Below, one piece after another: positions 41,187 through 50,147 of a DNA stretch of 50,949 bases; position 1 is the stretch's first letter; the number at the start of each line of letters is the position of its first letter. This stretch comes from Halovenus amylolytica (GTDB lineage: Archaea > Halobacteriota > Halobacteria > Halobacteriales > Haloarculaceae), in contig SAYS01000023.1 of NCBI GenBank assembly GCA_004015825.1, positions 1 through 50,949 on the forward strand, read 5' to 3'. Position numbers and translations under genes: made by a program. Under the pieces are notes generated by a model. That model had not been told where the DNA came from, searched no databases, and was given only the letters and a program-made list of their open reading frames with translations.

Positions 41187-43220
41187 TTAATCACCTCGTG
41201 CGGCCATCTGTTCTGTCTCAATCCGGGTCTGAGGATGGTTGTCTACACCCTCACCGTCGGTGAAGTTGAGCCAGTACACCTCGCCGACAATATCCTCCAT
41301 TTCATCTTCGACAGGGCCTTCCCACTGCGCATCAGTTGCGAAAACTACCACCTGGTTCGCTAACCTTGGGATTGCTTCGCTAACTTCTCTTCTATGAGTT
41401 TTGTCGAGTGCACCAAAGGGAGAATCCATCACGATTGGATAGATGCCTCCTGTATCGAAATACTCAGACTCTGCTTCACTCTCGTACCGCTCTTGTGCAA
41501 TATCAACCAAGCTGCCGATAAACGCCAAGCTGGCAATCTGTCGTTCACCTCTCGATTTATCTACCTCTATTTGTTCGTCGCCAACTTGCTGCCAGATTTT
41601 CAGGGCGAAGTCCTCTGATATCTCAGCCTGGAGGTCTTTAGTCGCGATCTCACTAAACTCAGACTGAATCCGCTCGTTTGACCACCGTCGGACTTTATTC
41701 TTCAAGTTGTCGAACACCGTTTGCAACTCGTGTTCTACCTCTTTAGCAGCTTTCCGACGCTTTTTTGCTAAGAGTGTTTCAGCGTGCTCGTCTTGCTGGT
41801 CGTCTATTTCAGTTTCAATTTCTGAAATAGCTTCGTTTTTGTCATCTATTTTCTGCTCAATGGCAGCTTCCTCACCGATAAGATCATCGCGTTCGGCAAG
41901 TTTTTGTTCACGATTGTTCTCCAGTTGCGAAGGAGACAGCCCTTCATCAGTCGTGCTGTCCATCTTTTGTAGTTCTGTGCTCACATCGTCGATCTTCTCC
42001 TCCCAGTCTTCAACCTCGTCGTGAAGTTCCCTTCGCTGGGCGGTCAACTCGTCAATCTCTTCCAGAAAGTCCGATTCGATCTCAGCAATTCTGTTTAATT
42101 GACCGACAATACGAAGGGCAGCTTGTTCGACACCGTCCTCGATCGTGTCTCCGCGTCGTCCAACGACGTGTTCGTACGGTTGCGTCCCCTGTTCTAGCTC
42201 CCGTCCACAAATACACTGTTCGGCTTGCAGCAAGGATTCAATAAATGAGTCACTCAGTTCGGAAGGAATCTCACCACGTTCTCGCATCGCGTCTAGCTCC
42301 TCAGCTGTTTCCCTGATCAGCGGCATCGCGAGAGGAACTACCCCTTCTTCGGAGAGTTGCTCTTTTATTTGATCGTTTATTCTCTCGATATCTGTTTCGA
42401 GTTCCTGGACCTCCTCTTCGTATTCAGACCTTCGCTCCTGGAGTGCTGCGCTTTCATCCAGTCGCTCTAGCTTCTGGTCTATATCGCTAATTTCCTGCTC
42501 AATATGTTCAATATTCCGCTGGACATCATCCTGTTCACGCTTTAGAGCATCTATCTCTTCTTCAATAGCCTGTTTCTGGTCAATGAGTTCGGCGAGTTCC
42601 TCACTGGCACTTTCCTGTATTTCATTTTCAAATCTTCCTGCCGCGTCGCCGAGGTGTTTGGTCGCCCGCTCCAGTATCGTAAGGCCCATGATATTCTGGA
42701 TGGCCTCTTGGATGCGATCTTGATTATCGATGCCCGCCAACTCATCAATGTCCTCACCGTCGAAGAAAAACAATCCACTAAGTCGTTCAGGCAATATCTG
42801 GTCAAGCTTATTTGATGCGTTGTTTCGTGTTGCCCAGGACCCATTCTCACGGTACTTCAACTGAAGGTCCATTTCGGTAACCTCACCATCGAAGTCGTCA
42901 CTCGATTGCTTTTCATACACTGCGTTCCGTTCCGCAACGTATTCGACCCCCTCGTGGTCGAATGAGAGACGAACCGAGACATCTACCTTATCGCCAACAG
43001 CAGCTTCAGCCATAGCCCCCTCGCTTGCCAGGCGCTCAGGACGAGTATCGAAGTCAACGTCATCATAGAACAGCCAGGTGAACGCATTCAGCAGCGTTGT
43101 CTTGCCTGAGCCATTCTGGCCGTGGACTACCGTCACGTTCTTCTCTGACCCATTTGCAAAGGTGATAGCGTCATCCCGAAACTGACGGAAGTTTTCGAGT
43201 TCGAGTCGTTTCAGTTCCAT
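41187..43220 (-). CDS. Rad50/DndD-like SMC-type ATPase
   Basis: In this 677-residue protein Walker A is GQNGSGKTT (34-42) after LENFRQFRDDAITF, then LSGLFFFDGEDIDELAG, a phrase typical of DndD-type ATPases. Two long coiled-coil arms (about 200-290 and 360-520) flank a CxC hook (QCICGREL, near 335) like the Rad50 zinc hook. The second half has the ABC signature (KSRGERQIASLAF), Walker B (PIVMDSPFGALDK) and a switch segment VVVFATDAQ. Such ATPases clamp DNA and drive nucleases. It follows the 52-residue gene with a one-base overlap (TAATG) and precedes the Dnd-4-like gene. No DndA, B, C or E gene is in the window. Confidence 0.88.
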   Translation of the reverse strand: MELKRLELENFRQFRDDAITFANGSEKNVTVVHGQNGSGKTTLLNAFTWLFYDDVDFDTRPERLASEGAMAEAAVGDKVDVSVRLSFDHEGVEYVAERNAVYEKQSSDDFDGEVTEMDLQLKYRENGSWATRNNASNKLDQILPERLSGLFFFDGEDIDELAGIDNQDRIQEAIQNIMGLTILERATKHLGDAAGRFENEIQESASEELAELIDQKQAIEEEIDALKREQDDVQRNIEHIEQEISDIDQKLERLDESAALQERRSEYEEEVQELETDIERINDQIKEQLSEEGVVPLAMPLIRETAEELDAMRERGEIPSELSDSFIESLLQAEQCICGRELEQGTQPYEHVVGRRGDTIEDGVEQAALRIVGQLNRIAEIESDFLEEIDELTAQRRELHDEVEDWEEKIDDVSTELQKMDSTTDEGLSPSQLENNREQKLAERDDLIGEEAAIEQKIDDKNEAISEIETEIDDQQDEHAETLLAKKRRKAAKEVEHELQTVFDNLKNKVRRWSNERIQSEFSEIATKDLQAEISEDFALKIWQQVGDEQIEVDKSRGERQIASLAFIGSLVDIAQERYESEAESEYFDTGGIYPIVMDSPFGALDKTHRREVSEAIPRLANQVVVFATDAQWEGPVEDEMEDIVGEVYWLNFTDGEGVDNHPQTRIETEQMAARGD

Positions 43221-43378
43221 TAGTTAATCTCTTCTCGAATAATGTCTTCAACGTCGTTGATGATGCCCCGAGGATTATCCAGGTGGAGTTTGTCTTTTTC
43301 GGCCTGCAATACGCGCTCTCGAATCCGCTCCCGTTTGGTCTTAGTTATGTTTACATTTTCGTCTGCGATGTCTGTCAT
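43220..43378 (-). CDS. 52-residue protein coupled to the Rad50/DndD-like ATPase
   Basis: The frame from ATG 43378 reads MTDIADENVNITKTKRERI and ends in an acidic helix (INDVEDIIREEIN). Its TAA shares one base with the ATPase ATG (TAATG). A TATA element lies 27 nt upstream. The tight coupling and promoter position make it very likely real although short. It is charged and helical with no zinc motif. It may be a small cofactor of the ATPase. No family is recognised. Confidence 0.65.
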   Translation of the reverse strand: MTDIADENVNITKTKRERIRERVLQAEKDKLHLDNPRGIINDVEDIIREEIN

Positions 43379-43400
43379 CAATGTAAATGGGCCCCTCCAC

Positions 43401-43410
43401 GTATTTATAT
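43401..43410 (-). promoter_or_regulatory. TATA box of the Rad50-like operon
   Basis: ATATAAATAC on the minus strand is centred about 27 nt before the ATG at 43378, giving a leaderless transcript. The genes 43378 to 40051 are then one unit with spacings of -1, 1 and 1 nt. Confidence 0.6.
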
Positions 43411-43510
43411 GTTAATCAGAACATGACGTTGAAATTAATTGATATCGCATCAAAGTAGCACTGCCGCTTACTTATGAAGTATTTTATAATCTCATATTTG
43501 CCGTAATTGG

Positions 43511-44926
43511 TCAGGCACCGAGAAGGTCGTAACGACGTTTTGTCTCTCGGAGTGTACCCTCGGTCGTCGGGACACCGGTGACTTCAGCGTCAGGGTGATT
43601 CCGTGCAGCATCCGTGAAAGTGGACACACGCTCGAGCTCTTTTCGAATTAGTGTCTGTTCGACATCATACTGCTCATCGGACAGAATTTTTGGATGTCTG
43701 GATGTATCTGGCACCGTGACAAAATCGTGTATCACCGCGAATTCTTTGTCGGCGTGGCGTCGGAGGATGCGGCCACGCCGCTGGACGTATTGCCGAGGGT
43801 TCGTTGTACTTGCGAGCAGATAGGCAGTTTTAGTCGCCGGGACGTCTACGCCCTCATCAAGGCACCTAATTGAGGTCAGAACATCGATCTCCCCAGATTC
43901 AAACTCAGACAGCAGTCTTTCTCGTTCAGCCTGATCCTCCCTAGCGGTGAACCGCTCAATATCTAAATTTGTCTCCTCTCGCAAGCGCTGTGTCGTCGCG
44001 TCCACGTGACGAGTTCCTTTTGTATCTACACCGGTCGAACCGTCGCTACAGTAGACCAACGAGTGGCTATGGTCTGTCTGGTGTTCAAACAAGTCTATCA
44101 AAACGTTGAGTTTCTGCCGGGCAGTTCCAATTAGACGAGCACGTTTAAATAGCGCCTGCTGAAGGGCCTCGCTTTCTTCAAGAGCAGTAGACGGATCGTC
44201 ACTGTTGGCCTTAGCCATGAGGCTCCCAATTTGTCTGGTTAGTTGCATATACAGTTCCATTTCGTCATCCTCAAGCTCAACGATATGAGGTACATAATAG
44301 TACTCACAAAGAATACCGGCATCAATGGCACGTTCAAGTCCGTAATCGAAAACTGTCCCACCAAAGTAATTGTTTAATGCAGTGGTTCCCTCGTCATCGT
44401 ACCATCTTTCGGGAGTCGCCGACAACCCAAGACGAAGACTGAAATCGTCCATCAGTGCGTTTTGCGTGTGTGGGGCACCCATATGATGTACCTCATCAGC
44501 AATCAACATTACCGAGCTTTGCGCCCGCCTAATAGTCTGCCGTGGGCTCTCTCCAGAGAGGGTACGGTGAGTTGTAACGACAACACAGATATCTCGACTG
44601 CCTGAATTCAATTCGAGTAGCTGCCGCTCTAGTTTTGGTTGCCAATTTCGTCTCGACTCGTATGCCAATACGGGTCTCGAATTGAATGATCTGACTTCCT
44701 CAGCCCATTGGTCGACAAGATGTTGATAAGGGACCGCAATTACAACAAGTAGAGGGTTATCCACGGAGTCTGCGACTTGGCTGGCTGCTAGCAGGGCCGT
44801 CACTGTTTTTCCTGTTCCCGTAGCCATGCGAAGGATTCCTCTACCACTTTCCCCTGACCACCGGCTGATTGCCTCCTGTTGATAGTCTCGAGCCTCGACC
44901 CACTGCGGTGGTTTCAGCTTTCCCAT
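43511..44926 (-). CDS. compact SF2 helicase (ResIII/DEAH type)
   Basis: The 471-residue protein is almost only a motor: ARDYQQEAISRW (Q-like), LRMATGTGKTVTALL (34-41 Walker A), VVVTTHRTL (Ib), MLIADEVHHMG (DEVH), LGLSATPERW (III), then domain 2 with LVYCSDGS, TSIRCLDEGVDVP (V) and YVQRRGRILRRH (VI). It resembles the helicase subunits of type I/III restriction and the helicases placed beside phosphorothioation-restriction genes. It lacks a nuclease domain. It lies between the large helicase (61 nt upstream) and the Rad50-like operon on the same strand. Confidence 0.88.
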   Translation of the reverse strand: MGKLKPPQWVEARDYQQEAISRWSGESGRGILRMATGTGKTVTALLAASQVADSVDNPLLVVIAVPYQHLVDQWAEEVRSFNSRPVLAYESRRNWQPKLERQLLELNSGSRDICVVVTTHRTLSGESPRQTIRRAQSSVMLIADEVHHMGAPHTQNALMDDFSLRLGLSATPERWYDDEGTTALNNYFGGTVFDYGLERAIDAGILCEYYYVPHIVELEDDEMELYMQLTRQIGSLMAKANSDDPSTALEESEALQQALFKRARLIGTARQKLNVLIDLFEHQTDHSHSLVYCSDGSTGVDTKGTRHVDATTQRLREETNLDIERFTAREDQAERERLLSEFESGEIDVLTSIRCLDEGVDVPATKTAYLLASTTNPRQYVQRRGRILRRHADKEFAVIHDFVTVPDTSRHPKILSDEQYDVEQTLIRKELERVSTFTDAARNHPDAEVTGVPTTEGTLRETKRRYDLLGA

Positions 44927-44987
44927 TGAAGTCTGTTATATTGATTCATGATCCATGCGTATTACTCAACTGATCTTTGGTATCCTA

Positions 44988-47987
44988 TTAGACTGGCCCG
45001 ACCGACATTCTGATTAGTCTGACACGTGGCTCCGAAATTCCATCTACAGCCGATAGTTGCGCGTCGTCCGCAGATTGGAGATGGCCAAGCGTTTCATATC
45101 CGGCTTGAGACAAAGTGTCGGCGGTTGATGACGAAATACCCCGAACCTCCGCGACAGGTGTCTCTTCCGTTGACTCGTCAGTTTCTGAATTCACGGGTCT
45201 TGTCTCCGCCGGAGTCTCAATCTTCGGGGGCTCGGTATTTTCATCGGCCACAACGTCCACAGGCTCTGGGTCGAACTCTTCCAATAGTTTGCTTGCACGC
45301 TCTAATTCCGCATCCGATTCGACAATGACTGGCAGTGGAGTCTCAGAGTCTGGAGTTAGCGGGACATGCCATGTGGATAGGTCGGCGAATCGGTCGCCAA
45401 TTAGTGCCAGTACTGCAGCCGGTGGCTCCCTGATTGACAGGGTTTCGAAATCAGTAACTCTTTTTCCATCGCCATGGACATCGCGATACTCGTCAATATC
45501 GATGGCATCTGTTTCCGCCAGCTGGGCACCGTAACCTGCCGATTGCTCACCGAACCCTTGTTCGCTAACAATGGCGTTAGTCATCTCTATCCATTGCTTG
45601 AACGGATCTGTCTCATCCAGATTGTCCAGCCCGCTATTCAACAGTCCACGATGGATAATTCCGAGACTCCGGAATGCATCATAGTGTTCGGCTAAAGGCG
45701 AGGGCGAGGTCTGCCGTTCAGTACCTGCCTCTTTACTCCGTTCAGTCTCCCGTTCGCTAGTCGTAACCATCGACTGAGCTTCAGCGGTAACACCGTATAC
45801 TGCTGAAAACCACTCCGTGCCGACAGCTGGCACATCAACCGGTGTCTCATCGATCGCAGCAGCGTAGGCCAATTCAAGAATCGTCGCTCCGTTCTCACGG
45901 GCCAAGATTTCGACGCCTAACTGTTCTAACTGTGCAACATCGGTGGACACAGTGTCTTCGACATTGACTGATGGTGGCTTGAGAATTCCGTCTTTATCGG
46001 GCTCGAGGACCTGCCCAAAGAATTCCGAAACCGTCTTTACGAATGATTCACCGTCAGGTTCGACGGCGGAGTCGCCCGGCTGTACTCCCATCACGTGGTG
46101 GAATTGGACAGTGTCTTTGCTCCCAGCATCTCTGAGGAGTCGTCCAAGCCGTTGAACCAGCGTCGAGTTGACGCCGCTCCCAGGTTTGGCGATGTTGATA
46201 CCAACCTCAACCGAGTGAATGTCGTTACCCTGACCGATGCGTTTCCCGGGACCGATGAGGACTTTTTTGTCAGCATCAGATTCGTCAAACTTCCTAATAG
46301 TGGACGCGTGTGTCTCGGCTGACGCCCCCGCCTCCAAGCGCTTGATCAAACGGTCCTCGTCCTTTTTATTCAATTCTTGCCAGAGGGTTTTTGCCTCCCC
46401 GTATGTGCGTGTCAGTACGAGTGTGGGTCGACCGCTCGCTAACGCCCGTTCAGTTTCTGTAAGGACCGCTGTCAGATCCGCCGAGAGATTTAATCGGTCC
46501 AGGGTCCGATCTGACAGCCCCTTTGCAAGCGATTCAAGCCACTCTGTCGGTGCAGATTCACCATCACCGACATCACGCAACTTGTTCGCCAGCGCAGTGC
46601 CTGACGTATACGAACCGACGATTTCTTCAGATACTGCGGTATCCAGTTCTGGCCCTACTGACTCAATTTCTGACCGCTCAACGTGTAGCGTTCCACTGTC
46701 ATACGTAATGATATCTTGGAACCGCTCGGCCGTATCCCGAAGCCGATCAAGTGCGCTGCCTTCAGTGACATCAGTAAATCTCAGAGTCCACTCGAAGTCT
46801 GGAATCACACCATCAGTGAGCGCGCGATCGTGTGTATATCTGTAGACAACCGGGAAGCTTCGGTCAGCTTGCCGAACAATTGCACGGAAATCGTCGGTCA
46901 CGCTTCCTGTCAACGCCAACACCGGACATGATGAGTCAATGAACGAGACTAGATTGTCACCCCATCCCGACCGAGATCGATAGTTGTGAACTTCGTCGAA
47001 AATGGCAAGGCCGTAGTCATCAGGACGAATATCGTCTAAACTCCTTGCTGACTTGATTTCGATTTGCATTCGAGGGAGCTGGATTCCATTTTCAGTGATC
47101 CGAGTAAATTCCTCAGGTGTATGGCAGTGTTCTTGGAACAGGCGTGCCCACTGTATGCCGAGCAAGTCGTCAGTAGTGACGATGAGTATGTCGTTAGAGC
47201 GCCGCCGGTCAGGTTCGGGAATCTCACTATCGAAGATGTCTTCGAGCCGTTGTTGGTCCGCTGGGTGTAGTGATCCCGCATCGACGGTGTGTGCGACAGC
47301 TGCCAGTCCAAGCACCGTTTTCCCAGTGGCCGTCGCCATATCGACATAGCCATTCGAGCCGTGATGCAGCCACAGTGCAAGACTTTCTAATTGGTGTTCC
47401 CACAGCTCCGTCGATAGGTCCAACGACGCAAGCTCGGTTGTTAGTGTCTCTGGGTCATCCGTGTCAGGCAGCGCCTTGGTGACAATGTCTGCCAGTTCAG
47501 GAGCCGTCGTCAGTTCCGAGACTAGTTCTCTTGGGGTCTCTGTGTCGGGACGTAGCTGGCTGGCCAAGTCAGCTCGCTGCCCGCTCGCCTGCCGCTGGAC
47601 TGTCCGAGTCAGTAGTCGTGAGAGAATTTCACCAGGTGGTATGTCGTCCTTTTCGATGTCCGCAAGTCCCTCGCGCAGAGCCTGGAATTCGACTAGCAAA
47701 GACCCCAAATCAAAGTCGTCAGGCAACGCTGTTTGGCGTGACCGGTCGCCTGTAAGTGCAGCAATGCCTTCAAGATAGTAGTCCCGAGCTTTGTGTTCGA
47801 GATCCCAGCCGCTGCTGAGTAATGTCTGATTGTTTATGTCGCCTACGACGTATTCACCATCTGCTACTCGCCGGGCCACGTAGTCGATACGACGTGGCCA
47901 CTCGCGTTGGTCATGATCAGACAGTACTGATGATTTGAAAACAGGGTCCTCATCGACAACTTTGTCCCAGGGGTTACCAGCTGTCAT
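44988..47987 (-). CDS. large SF2 helicase with C-terminal helix-hairpin-helix
   Basis: The protein is 999 residues from ATG 47987; a TTG five codons earlier is less likely. A helical N-terminal 210 residues precede LWEHQLESLALWL, then MATATGKTVLGLAAVA (Walker A), LAIFDEVHNYRSRSGWG (DEVH), LALTGSV (III), IGPGKRIGQGNDIHSVEVGI and LVQRLGRLLRDAG (VI). These align closely with the helicase at 35864, including GYVDMATATGKTVLGLAA. The C-terminus carries an acidic linker and an HhH (VRGISSSTADTLSQAGYETL) like that of the giant protein. Two paralogous motors with different tails suggest a hetero-oligomer or two steps of DNA unwinding. Confidence 0.88.
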   Translation of the reverse strand: MTAGNPWDKVVDEDPVFKSSVLSDHDQREWPRRIDYVARRVADGEYVVGDINNQTLLSSGWDLEHKARDYYLEGIAALTGDRSRQTALPDDFDLGSLLVEFQALREGLADIEKDDIPPGEILSRLLTRTVQRQASGQRADLASQLRPDTETPRELVSELTTAPELADIVTKALPDTDDPETLTTELASLDLSTELWEHQLESLALWLHHGSNGYVDMATATGKTVLGLAAVAHTVDAGSLHPADQQRLEDIFDSEIPEPDRRRSNDILIVTTDDLLGIQWARLFQEHCHTPEEFTRITENGIQLPRMQIEIKSARSLDDIRPDDYGLAIFDEVHNYRSRSGWGDNLVSFIDSSCPVLALTGSVTDDFRAIVRQADRSFPVVYRYTHDRALTDGVIPDFEWTLRFTDVTEGSALDRLRDTAERFQDIITYDSGTLHVERSEIESVGPELDTAVSEEIVGSYTSGTALANKLRDVGDGESAPTEWLESLAKGLSDRTLDRLNLSADLTAVLTETERALASGRPTLVLTRTYGEAKTLWQELNKKDEDRLIKRLEAGASAETHASTIRKFDESDADKKVLIGPGKRIGQGNDIHSVEVGINIAKPGSGVNSTLVQRLGRLLRDAGSKDTVQFHHVMGVQPGDSAVEPDGESFVKTVSEFFGQVLEPDKDGILKPPSVNVEDTVSTDVAQLEQLGVEILARENGATILELAYAAAIDETPVDVPAVGTEWFSAVYGVTAEAQSMVTTSERETERSKEAGTERQTSPSPLAEHYDAFRSLGIIHRGLLNSGLDNLDETDPFKQWIEMTNAIVSEQGFGEQSAGYGAQLAETDAIDIDEYRDVHGDGKRVTDFETLSIREPPAAVLALIGDRFADLSTWHVPLTPDSETPLPVIVESDAELERASKLLEEFDPEPVDVVADENTEPPKIETPAETRPVNSETDESTEETPVAEVRGISSSTADTLSQAGYETLGHLQSADDAQLSAVDGISEPRVRLIRMSVGPV

Positions 47988-48133
47988 CGCTCTCCCCAAC
48001 AAATTCGTAGTAGTATCGTGTGGATTGGTCGCACGAACTCTCTTGAAGTCGTAGATGGTCGGTGGGAATAATTGTTTTCACGACTTTCTCTGGTAGACAA
48101 GATTTTTCCAGATATATAAATCGATGTCACGAA

Positions 48134-49387
48134 CTACTCAGTAAAGGTTGCGCTTGTCCAGACACGTCCACCCGGACGCCCGCAGACATCATCTAGCTGT
48201 AATAATACATCTCGGACTAATTCCCAATATTCCATTCTATTTCGGCCATTCAGTTCACCCTGGTTCCACACTACGCTCTTGATATCGTCAGCTTTTGCTA
48301 CATTTTCGGACTCAATATAATCTATGGCGGCCTCAACACCGCCGAGAATCTGGTCGTCTGTGAATGAAGTTGCGTCAGGTTTCTTCGTTTCAGTTTTGTC
48401 TTCCCCTCGCACCCCCATTCTATGGGAGTCACTCCTATTTTCTTCGGAGGCTTTTGGACTCAAGTTATCGGCTTCACTAGGCTGCTCTGAGATGGTCTCT
48501 GACTCCTTCGAGGAATTACTGTCTGTCGGCACCTCGGATTCGGGAACTGCATCGGAAAACTCACCTGCGATCTCACCCAGAATCCCTTCCGCGGATTCTG
48601 CGTCGACATCTGGAACCGAAGGCTCCATTTCATCCGCAGCCGGTTCATATTCTTCGAAGTGCTGTAGCGGGTTGAGCTCCGGATTGATGAACAGCGGTTC
48701 GAACTGCTGGTCGACTAAGATTCGCTCATACTCCGTCACAATTCCTTCGATAGCATTTTCACCTTCTGAGGTTAGTTTATAGCTCTCTTCGGGGTTGATC
48801 GATAATTCGACAGTCTGACTACTCGAAGGTCCGTGCCGTTTCTTGGGTTCGTTGTCCACTGGCTCGATAAGATGTCTGCGGAGGAATTTCGTAAACAAAC
48901 CTATCTCTTCAACTGTAACTCCATCCGCATCTGCCACAACTTCCTTTGGGGTAAACTCCGATCGGCCGTGCATTACTTTGGCCAACTCAAGATATTCATC
49001 GAAGGCGGCTGCAACCCATAGCATGTCGTAAACAACTGGACTGTAATCTTCCCGCGGGCTCGGAATAATATCAAGCAAGAATTCCAAGTCTTCACCTGTC
49101 AGGTCCTGTCCAAGCAGTTGCTGTTCACCCGACATCCCGCGGAGCAATTGAATCTCGAGAAGCCACCGATAGCGCCGTGCTAGCCGAACCAACGCCCATT
49201 GCCTGTCCTTCGGCAAAAAGTATATTTTGTAAACTCCTTTCGCCGCTGACTTTGTCGGTACCAGATAGATACTCTCGACAGGCTGGCCGCCAAATTCTGC
49301 CTGGATTGTTTGTGTGGTGCCTTCGATTTCATCAGAGAAGGCCGGACCTTCGTTTAAGATAGATACTGGATACGTCTCTGAACCCAT
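48134..49387 (-). CDS. uncharacterised 417-residue protein with winged-helix-like parts and the shared motif
   Basis: I do not recognise the family. The N-terminal 130 residues are mixed alpha/beta (GVYKIYFLPKDRQWALVRLA). A winged-helix-like middle (FTPKEVVADADGVTVEEIGL) and TSEGENAIEGIVTEYERIL follow. A low-complexity acidic region (about 255-340) contains EGILGEIAGEFSDAV, nearly identical to the C-terminal end of the giant protein. The last 75 residues form another helical domain (DDQILGGVEAAIDYIESENV, then EYWELVRDVLLQLDDVCG). Position between the metallophosphoesterase and the large helicase, all leftward, makes it a system subunit, perhaps the recognition factor. Confidence 0.65.
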   Translation of the reverse strand: MGSETYPVSILNEGPAFSDEIEGTTQTIQAEFGGQPVESIYLVPTKSAAKGVYKIYFLPKDRQWALVRLARRYRWLLEIQLLRGMSGEQQLLGQDLTGEDLEFLLDIIPSPREDYSPVVYDMLWVAAAFDEYLELAKVMHGRSEFTPKEVVADADGVTVEEIGLFTKFLRRHLIEPVDNEPKKRHGPSSSQTVELSINPEESYKLTSEGENAIEGIVTEYERILVDQQFEPLFINPELNPLQHFEEYEPAADEMEPSVPDVDAESAEGILGEIAGEFSDAVPESEVPTDSNSSKESETISEQPSEADNLSPKASEENRSDSHRMGVRGEDKTETKKPDATSFTDDQILGGVEAAIDYIESENVAKADDIKSVVWNQGELNGRNRMEYWELVRDVLLQLDDVCGRPGGRVWTSATFTE

Positions 49388-49446
49388 TGTGATTTTGTAT
49401 TAGTCGCTTCCTCAAATGTGTTACTTGAAATGTCCAATAATCTCAC

Positions 49447-50109
49447 TTATCGACCCTGATACAGGCGAGTAGCGTTCCTTTCTTTGATTGGTGTCTCGGC
49501 GATCTGTTCCGCAACTCGATCAATATCGTATGATGTACGTTCAAGTGAAATAGTCATCTCTTCGAGATTAATAACCGCATATGACGCTCGAGGATCCTTG
49601 TCACGAGGCTGACCCACACTGCCTGGATTCACGACAAGCCGATCGCCGTCAACACGTGCTGAACCCTGTCTGTGCGTATGGCCAAGTACAAGCATATCTT
49701 CAGCGTCAAGGAGCGTTTCATCAAATTCCGGCTGGTACGTATATTGGAATCGGTCAACGGGATGTCCGTGAACCACTTTTAGTCGGTCATCGAATAAAAG
49801 ACGCTGATCGGGAAGAGATTTGATCCACGCTTTCTGCTCATCCGCAAGTACTTCAGCAGCGTACGCATCACCTGCATCGGTGATTTCGTCCCAGAATAAT
49901 CTTGCATCGTGATTTCCCATGATCGAGTAACTACGTGGATGCCTGATACGCTTGACACACTCTGCAGGCCACGGTCCGTACCCAACAACATCGCCGGCGT
50001 TTACGACGGCGTCTACATCTGGCATATCGGCGAGAACAGCTTCAAGCGCGGCTAAATTACCGTGTATGTCTGAGATAAGTCCAATGACATTAGCCTGTTT
50101 ACTTTCCAC
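49447..50109 (-). CDS. YfcE/MJ0936-like metallophosphoesterase
   Basis: I use GTG 50109 (220 residues) because family members start just before the first motif and GGTGAT precedes it. TTG 50142 and GTG 50121 and 50118 are also open. The dimetal phosphoesterase motifs are complete: LISDIHGNLAAL (D-x-H), NAGDVVGYGPWP (GD), MGNHDARLF (GNHD), VVHGHPVD and LGHTHRQG (GHTH). The family has phosphodiesterase or phosphatase activity on small phosphoesters, and the fold is that of Mre11. Beside a Rad50-like ATPase gene set, a nuclease or nucleotide-processing role is attractive, but no Mre11 DNA-binding capping domain is present. Confidence 0.9.
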   Translation of the reverse strand: MESKQANVIGLISDIHGNLAALEAVLADMPDVDAVVNAGDVVGYGPWPAECVKRIRHPRSYSIMGNHDARLFWDEITDAGDAYAAEVLADEQKAWIKSLPDQRLLFDDRLKVVHGHPVDRFQYTYQPEFDETLLDAEDMLVLGHTHRQGSARVDGDRLVVNPGSVGQPRDKDPRASYAVINLEEMTISLERTSYDIDRVAEQIAETPIKERNATRLYQGR

Positions 50110-50147
50110 GAATATCACCACTATTTGTCTGACCACGAACAAACTTG

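Noticed and set aside
40718..43378. Complete Dnd phosphorothioation system
   Set aside because: Only DndD-like and Dnd-4-like genes are present. No cysteine desulfurase, DndC, DndB or clear DndE is found, so the modification cannot be claimed.
49447..50109. Mre11 nuclease partner for the Rad50-like ATPase
   Set aside because: The motifs fit the shorter YfcE/MJ0936 phosphoesterase group and the Mre11 capping domain is absent. Only a looser functional link is proposed.
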